NCBI GenBank assembly: GCA_024867545.1
Contig: JANFNE010000017.1
Location: 831,001 to 895,000, forward strand
Reading direction: 5' to 3'
Source: Phytopythium helicoides
Lineage: Eukaryota > Oomycota > Peronosporomycetes > Pythiales > Pythiaceae
DNA length: 64,000 bases
The notes under the pieces are model-generated. The model saw only the letters and a program-made list of their open reading frames with translations. It had not been told where the DNA came from and made no database searches. Positions 58,292 to 64,000 of the stretch are shown here, one piece after another (the stretch's first letter is position 1; every line of letters starts with the position of its first letter). The translations under genes were made by a program, and so were the position numbers.

Positions 58292-59667
58292 GAGAGAGAT
58301 GTACAGCTACTAGAGTGCGTAAAATATTAGATGGGGCTCCAAGCCCGTCACGCGCCAGCGCCGCCTCCACGTCGAGCTACATGATGGAATAGCTCGTCCA
58401 CCGCCCACGCCAGCGAAGCTGCAAACACCGACAGCTCATGTATGTAGATCGCATCATTCCGTACCAATACAAACACCGCTGCTGGCTGTCCACTTCACGG
58501 TCAGACACCGCATCATTGGCTGCGTCGACTCGTCCTGATTCAAGGATCTGTGCCACGAAGGGATCCAGCCACCTGGAGGAATCGTGCAGTACGCGTGCGT
58601 GGCAAGAAGCCGATGTACACTTTTCGCGGCTGCACGTGGAGATGCTCAAGTGTATCCGCCGCGATGATACGGCCGTGCAGTCGCGCTCCATGTCACACAT
58701 CGCGGCACCGCGGGCAGCCCTCCGATGGATACACTCGAGGATGCGCACCGAGGCGCTCCATACAACATGCTTGATACAATACCACGCCTGTAAAGAGCGG
58801 GGCGATTGCTTGGCGCACCGCCTGGTCGAGTGAATCCTGCGGCAGAAGCGCTCGGATCCCTTTGCGGATGCGAGCTCCGGAGTCCCTCCGGCTTTGTGAG
58901 AGGGGCGTGGAGAGATGTCGGACGCCCGCTCGGCGGCGAGAACATTGGTCTCAGGATTTGCGACAGCATCATCAGCACCCTGCCTAGACTCGCACGATCC
59001 GCCTCAACAGGATTGAGCATCTCCGCCATAACGGTGAGCAATTTCAAGAATAGACCTCCGTTCAACGTGAAGGTCTGGTTCGGGCATGAACTGGTTGACA
59101 TCTAGATTATCGACTCAAACCAAGGCGGTGAAGCTCCGGGGGAACGTGTTCATTTCGACGTGAGCACCAAGCAAGTGCTGAGGGAATTTCGATTTCACTG
59201 GAGTTGTGCAGTTGTGACGACGGAGCTCCTCAACTACAGTGGTAACGTGGAACTTTCCATCTATACTTCACATCGTTGCTTCATAGTCCGTCGGGGAGGT
59301 TCGGAATCGTGGATGACTACCGAGTGGTCTTCGTTCAATGCACTCTATTCGCATCTGCGAGAGTGCTCGAAGTTCTAATTGCATCACTCGAAAATCCAGA
59401 GTGGCAGATAATGAGCCAGCAAGGTAGCTCTCAAAACCACTGCCTCCTGATTCCAGTAAGACTCGGCGACTTGTCTGGGCTAACACTCTTGACTGGTTTT
59501 GTCTTGATGCTAGCGACGATCATTTCAACTAGCCATCATTCACGTATGGCTCTTTCATGATCACTACGTTGAAATGTGGTTGCAGAAGTCGAGAAAATTG
59601 GTGCTCTCACCACCTCACGTACCAGTTCCCACAGCGTCAGAACCACAAGAGCAAGGAACAGTCACAA
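58292..59667. other. Gene-poor stretch, no gene seen
   Basis: Nearly 1.4 kb without a supported gene. The open frames of 70-150 codons have no recognisable motif. Sequence from about 59628 onward resembles the leader of the family-A gene at 35430-35470, so the duplication described next may extend this far. Confidence 0.45.
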
Positions 59668-60051
59668 AAGGCCCACCTCACGCACAAGCTCCCGTGGTCC
59701 AAGCTCTCCAAGGCCATGCAGACCGAGCCCTACTGGACCTATAAAGCACCTCAGAAACAGATCGAGATCGACCCCAGAGCCACCGAGTTCCTGGATGCGC
59801 TGGCGAATGCAATCACCGAGTTTGCAGCTACTGATACGCGGAAAGACGAGGAGAAGGAGCCTTGCGACGTGGACGAGTGGGAAACCGGCCATCTTCGCGA
59901 TCACGCTGTCTTTGGTCTCCCCGCGTGCATGCTCGAAGCGTTTGTGCCCACGATTTTGAAAGGCTGTGGTCACCCAGAGTGGCTTGCCAGTAAGCTCAAG
60001 CCGATTTTACAAGAGGACCAACCCAACTCCAGTTGTTGTATGGTATACTGA
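59668..60051 (+). pseudogene. Member C of the MAHL-HKLPW family, truncated recent copy
   Basis: The DNA is almost identical to 35471-35940. The start codon of the source gene is replaced by AAG at 59668-59670. An internal 102-bp block (source 35769-35870) is cleanly missing, and homology ends near 60034, so the last 65 residues are absent. The remaining frame stays open and could only be used from an upstream ATG at 59557. Amino-acid changes relative to the source are few (for example YNAPQNQ to YKAPQKQ). These features point to a recent partial duplication that is probably not functional. Confidence 0.8.
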
Positions 60052-60177
60052 GCCTCTGCCGCGATGTGCAGTTACACGAAGGTAGCGTCCCTCGTCTGCG
60101 CCGGTGTTCGGGACCACCTCGCCGGGGTTTCCCCACACAACAAAAGATCCGCCACCGCCCCCAGAAGCGCCGCCGCG

Positions 60178-61466
60178 ATGGAGGAGATCGGCCTGCCGCC
60201 CGCGCCGATGGACGAGGAGCCGCTGGTCCCCGTGCTGATCGTGCGTGCGCCTCCCTGTGCTGCGCCCGCCGCCGTATTTTCGCGGTTTTCTGACGCTCGC
60301 GCGCCCCGTAGGAGAGCAAGACGGACCTGTACACCAAGTTCAAGTCGCTGGAGCGCCACCTCGAGTTCCTCGACATCCAGGAGGGCTACATCAAGGACGA
60401 GATGAAGAACCTCAAGCGAGAGCTCATCCGCGCCAAGGAGGAGGTCAAGCGCATCCAGTCCGTGCCGCTCGTCATCGGCCAGTTCCTCGAGATGGTCGAC
60501 GCCAACTACGGCATCGTCGGCTCCACCGCGGGCTCCAACTACTACGTGCGCATCCTCAGCACGCTCGACCGCGAGCGCCTCAAGCCCAACTCGTCCGTCG
60601 CGCTGCACCGCCACTCGCACGCCGTCGTAGACGTGCTGCCGCCAGAGTCCGACTCGAGCATCCAGATGATGCAAATGTCGGAACGCCCCGACGTCAGCTA
60701 CCAGGATATCGGTGGCATGGACATCCAGAAGCAGGAGGTGCGCGAGGCCGTCGAGCTGCCGCTCACGCACTTCGACCTCTACAAGCAGATCGGCGTCGAC
60801 CCGCCGCGCGGTGTACTGCTCTATGGCCCGCCCGGAACGGGCAAGACCATGCTCGCCAAGGCCGTCGCGAACGCCACCACGGCCTCGTTCATCCGCGTAG
60901 TTGGCTCCGAGTTTGTGCAAAAGTACCTGGGTGAGGGCCCGCGCATGGTACGCGACGTCTTCCGTCTCGCCAAGGAGAACTCGCCGGCGATCGTGTTTAT
61001 CGACGAGGTCGACGCCATCGCCACGAAGCGATTCGACGCACAGACGGGTGCAGACCGTGAGGTGCAGCGTATTCTGCTCGAGCTGCTCAACCAAATGGAT
61101 GGCTTCGACCAGACCACGAATGTCAAGGTCATCATGGCGACCAACCGTGCAGATACGTTGGACCCGGCTCTGCTGCGTCCAGGCCGCCTCGACCGAAAGA
61201 TCGAGTTCCCGCTCCCCGACCGGCGACAGAAGCGCCTCATCTACCAGGCGTGCACATCCAAGATGAACCTCGGCGATGAAGTCGACCTTGAGGACTACGT
61301 GAACCGCCCTGAGAAGATCAGCTCGGCCGACATTGCGTCCATCTGTCAGGAGGCTGGTCTACAGGCTGTGCGCAAGAACCGCTACGTCGTTCTTCCAAAG
61401 GACTTCGATAAGGGATACAAGAACGCCATCAAGCGCGCCGACACAACATTCGAGTTCTACCACTAG
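60178..61466 (+). CDS. RPT3: 26S proteasome regulatory ATPase RPT3 (PSMC4)
   Basis: Exon 1 (60178-60240) encodes 21 residues ([20 protein letters not shown]) and exon 2 (60312-61466) the remainder, 405 residues in all (human PSMC4 418). A coiled coil ([20 protein letters not shown]) and the OB fold are followed by the AAA+ domain. That domain has [20 protein letters not shown], Walker A GPPGTGKT, Walker [11 protein letters not shown] and arginine-finger region [17 protein letters not shown]. The end VTKR-type tail reads [12 protein letters not shown]3 is one of six ATPases that unfold substrates at the proteasome base. No frame problem is seen. Confidence 0.96.
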
Positions 61467-61970
61467 CGCAAAGACCAATGCGCTCGCTTCTTGGACGAAG
61501 GAGGAGCTAGGATGAATGGCCGGGGTACCCGGCATTGGCGCTGTGGTAGATGGCCACAAAAACCTCCATTTCTACATTCACCTTTCTCATCACAACGATC
61601 GACATAAACTCTCACTCAACCGGTGAAACTAAATAAACCTGTCGTTACGGTACTGCCCAATTGACAAGCTGGCAGCGCAGTTCATCAGCTTCAAGCGGGT
61701 TGCGCGATGCCCTCCCCAGCGATGACAACAGCACTGCATGGACACTTCATATTGCTTGTTGAAGATGCCATAGGAAGGATCTCCAGAGCTCCATCATGAG
61801 CCTCGGCAAGCTAGTAAAGCGGCCTTTGCCGCTCTGCCTGCATACACGTAAACGGTCATGATGAGACAATAGCATGTTTTGAATTGTCAAGCGCCCACTC
61901 GCTCTCGAACGGCAACGAACGAAAGCGGCTGCCGACCTTGATCTCCCTACTCACAGTGTAATTTGCCACC
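61467..61970. other. Spacer before the Fanzor gene
   Basis: About 500 bp. CTCACAGTGTAATTTGCC (61951-61968) just before the start codon has a flanking-element-like AATTTGCC, so transcription from a host-type initiator is possible. I could not identify a terminal inverted repeat or target-site duplication here. Confidence 0.4.
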
Positions 61971-63950
61971 ATGGCAAACAAGCGCGCTCGATCGGGCAAG
62001 GAGGGCGATCCAGGTCCCCAGCGAGGCAGGTCCAAGATCAGGCAAGCTGCCGCAGGGCTATGCAGATCCACAACGAGAAGAACTCCTTCCGCAACTCGTC
62101 GAGGTCGGTCCAAGACAACACGTGCAGCTGGTCCGACGTCAGGCGGTGCTAGGTCTAAAAGGAAGAAACGCAGTGCAGAACCACGCAAGAGTCAGTCAAA
62201 GAGGCGACCGGCCGAAGTCGAAGCTCGTGACGCAGCTAACGCCAAATCCTCGCTTGTGTGCGTCAAGACGTCGCTCAAGGCGTTTTGCAAGAGCGATGAG
62301 GCCATGACTTTGCCGTGGGAGTCCGTGCTGGCGGATATGGACCAGGCCGTGCTGGAGGCTTACGTCCTCGCCAACATCCACGCCGTGCGGATGTGTCAGC
62401 TGGGCGATGCAGTGGAGCCACTCAACCAGGTCTTCTTCTACAGATGCCTATCGTGTGTTTGCAACGCCAACTCCACACTCGGGTCTCCTGCATTCCAGCA
62501 ATCAGTCACGCTGTACAACACTTGGCGAGGTGAGGACGCTCGACGTGCAAGCAACCGGCAGATTACCGCTGGGTGGCAGCAGAACGCAGCCCAAATGATG
62601 GCCACTAACACCAAGAACGCGATCGTACGCAACTTCTACCGTCGCTTTCACCGTCACATCAAGCGGGTCTATGACTTGAATGGTGCTGAGGCCTACGTCA
62701 TGATCAAGAGCATCCTGGACCCTGTCTACAACGGCAACGATACCGAGGTGCAGGCTTGGCGAGAGCAGATCCCGCGCAACGAGAGCGGCTACTTGTCCGA
62801 CGAGGCTAACAGATTGCTTCCTCTCACCTACATGATTCTGACCGACATTGAGGAGAGGAATCGCCGGTTTCAGCATCGACAGGACATCCCAGAGGTCCGC
62901 ACGTTCAGTCTCCTGCCGACGAAGAATGGGTTCAAGTGCTCGCACTTCAAGATGTGCAAGACGGCGCTCCGCAGCCTACTTCTACGTGCTGGTGTTCGCG
63001 TGCCTCCTCTAGGTGACGATTGGAATGCTGTCGCAGACGAATGGTGGCACAGTCTCTTCAATATCGAGAAGTTTGAAACAGCCAACAAGAAGTTCGCAGG
63101 AGAGATCGTGACGGACGGAAAGGCTGTCAGCATTGTCATGCGGAAAACTCATCCGGCGACAGACCGCCCACTTAGGGAAGAAGATTATGATGTCATGTGG
63201 GGCCTAGATCCTGGCAGACGAGATCTGTTTGTAGCAACCAACCAGGACGGCGAGACTATCCACTGCTCTTCTCGTGAGTTCTACGAGGATGCTCGCTACC
63301 ACAAGAGCAACCAGAAAATAGCTTGCTGGAAGGAGCGGCGGCCCGACATTTTGACGGCCGAGCGTCAGATGCCGTCGAAGAAGACCGCGTCGCTCGAGTT
63401 GCTGGAAACGTACACACGATACGTTATTCCACATATGGAAAACCTGCTAGGATTTTCACGGGCGAAGGGATTCCGCAACCTGCGTTTTGGACGGTACATC
63501 TTTGCGCAGAAAAAGCTACATGAACTCTGCCGGAGACTGACCCAGCAAGCAGGCAGGCGAACGGTGGTTGGATTTGGAGATTGGAGCAATACCGATTACT
63601 CTGGACTCATCAAGAAGTGCCCCGCGGGGCCGGTCAAAAGACTGGAGCACACGTTGAGAAACTACTGTCGTGTACAACCAATTGATGAGTTTCGCACCAG
63701 CAAGCTTCACTCACGTTGCCACCGGCAGCTAGAATACCAGTACAGTCTCCGCCTCTGCAAGGTCAAGAACAGCACGGACAAGGAATGGCGGACGTGCAAG
63801 GTTTATAGTGTGCTCCATTGTCGATCCAATGGCTGTTTTGGTACTACTGTGAACCGCGACGTCAACGCCTCGAAGAACATGCTGGTGCTTCTCTTCTACA
63901 TGCTCCGTGGTCAACCAAGACCTAACGTTTTTTGCCGAGCGCCAACTTAA
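61971..63950 (+). CDS. Fanzor: eukaryotic TnpB-like, RuvC-type RNA-guided nuclease candidate
   Basis: An uninterrupted exon encodes 659 residues, with the ATG in a good context (CCACCATGG). Residues 1-110 are very basic (KRKKRS, SKRRPAE) and likely nuclear targeting. A helical region follows (about 110-390). The split RuvC domain then shows motif I GLDPGRRDLF with D413, the Fanzor-type GFGDWSN block (about 534-540) and PVKRLEHTLR. IDEFRTSK with E573 is the position used as alternative catalytic Glu in Fanzor-like proteins, and VNRDVNASKNML carries D630. A zinc ribbon lies between, of form HxxC (H580, C583) and CRSNGC. Fanzors cut DNA guided by a non-coding RNA encoded at the element's end. 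Here the right end lies beyond the window. A transposon cargo or domesticated gene are both possible. Confidence 0.88.
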   Translation: MANKRARSGKEGDPGPQRGRSKIRQAAAGLCRSTTRRTPSATRRGRSKTTRAAGPTSGGARSKRKKRSAEPRKSQSKRRPAEVEARDAANAKSSLVCVKTSLKAFCKSDEAMTLPWESVLADMDQAVLEAYVLANIHAVRMCQLGDAVEPLNQVFFYRCLSCVCNANSTLGSPAFQQSVTLYNTWRGEDARRASNRQITAGWQQNAAQMMATNTKNAIVRNFYRRFHRHIKRVYDLNGAEAYVMIKSILDPVYNGNDTEVQAWREQIPRNESGYLSDEANRLLPLTYMILTDIEERNRRFQHRQDIPEVRTFSLLPTKNGFKCSHFKMCKTALRSLLLRAGVRVPPLGDDWNAVADEWWHSLFNIEKFETANKKFAGEIVTDGKAVSIVMRKTHPATDRPLREEDYDVMWGLDPGRRDLFVATNQDGETIHCSSREFYEDARYHKSNQKIACWKERRPDILTAERQMPSKKTASLELLETYTRYVIPHMENLLGFSRAKGFRNLRFGRYIFAQKKLHELCRRLTQQAGRRTVVGFGDWSNTDYSGLIKKCPAGPVKRLEHTLRNYCRVQPIDEFRTSKLHSRCHRQLEYQYSLRLCKVKNSTDKEWRTCKVYSVLHCRSNGCFGTTVNRDVNASKNMLVLLFYMLRGQPRPNVFCRAPT

Positions 63951-64000
63951 CACATCAGGAGCCACAAAGTGTCTGCAGGTGCGCTCAGCGTTGCCCGCAG

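Noticed and set aside
58806..59105. Plus-strand frame of 99 codons
   Set aside because: No motif, no signal peptide and no homologous copy in the window; not supportable as a gene.

Overview
The window is nuclear DNA of a plant-associated oomycete (Pythium/Phytophthora-like, compact and GC-rich). The evidence is two elicitin-like genes, four necrosis-inducing NLP genes, short GT-AG introns (about 45-100 nt), UDP-glucose pyrophosphorylase fused to phosphoglucomutase, and flagellar genes beside plant-interaction genes. The species cannot be named from sequence alone.

Layout. 0-4.8 kb: end of a lysine-rich nuclear-type protein, a tRNA-binding protein, YIPF6 and an SPT3-like SAGA subunit. 4.8-9 kb: secreted proteins (NLP1 and two double-domain elicitins). 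10-23 kb: a membrane protein, LSG1, a coiled-coil protein, snurportin-1, CLP1, a secreted Gly/His/Tyr-repeat protein and an AGC kinase. 24.8-34.1 kb: a bZIP factor, the two-domain mRNA capping enzyme, a broken member of a small unknown family, CFAP20 and the UGPase-PGM fusion. 35-44 kb: a gene-poor accessory island with the intact member of that unknown family, three NLPs and two divergent ankyrin-repeat genes. 44-58 kb: a mitochondrial PPR protein, peroxisomal uricase, katanin p80, cornichon, IML1/DEPDC5 and a FYVE protein. 58-64 kb: a decayed third copy of the unknown family, proteasomal ATPase RPT3 and, at the right edge, an intact 659-residue Fanzor-type RuvC nuclease, the eukaryotic relative of transposon TnpB.

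Genes are often head to head with 70-200 bp between start codons (YIPF6/SPT3, LSG1/coiled coil, snurportin/CLP1, CFAP20/unknown family, ankyrin pair, katanin/cornichon). Several genes form themes rather than operons: RNA processing (capping enzyme, CLP1, snurportin, LSG1), beta-glucan sugar supply (UGPase-PGM), cilium and microtubule (CFAP20, katanin), secreted effectors (NLPs, elicitins).

One caution. At least eight otherwise well-conserved genes carry isolated one-base frame changes, some in short homopolymers and some mutually compensating. This pattern suits residual assembly errors better than gene death, so those genes are annotated as intact in outline. All exon boundaries are predictions from reading frame, GT-AG sites and family alignment by eye.
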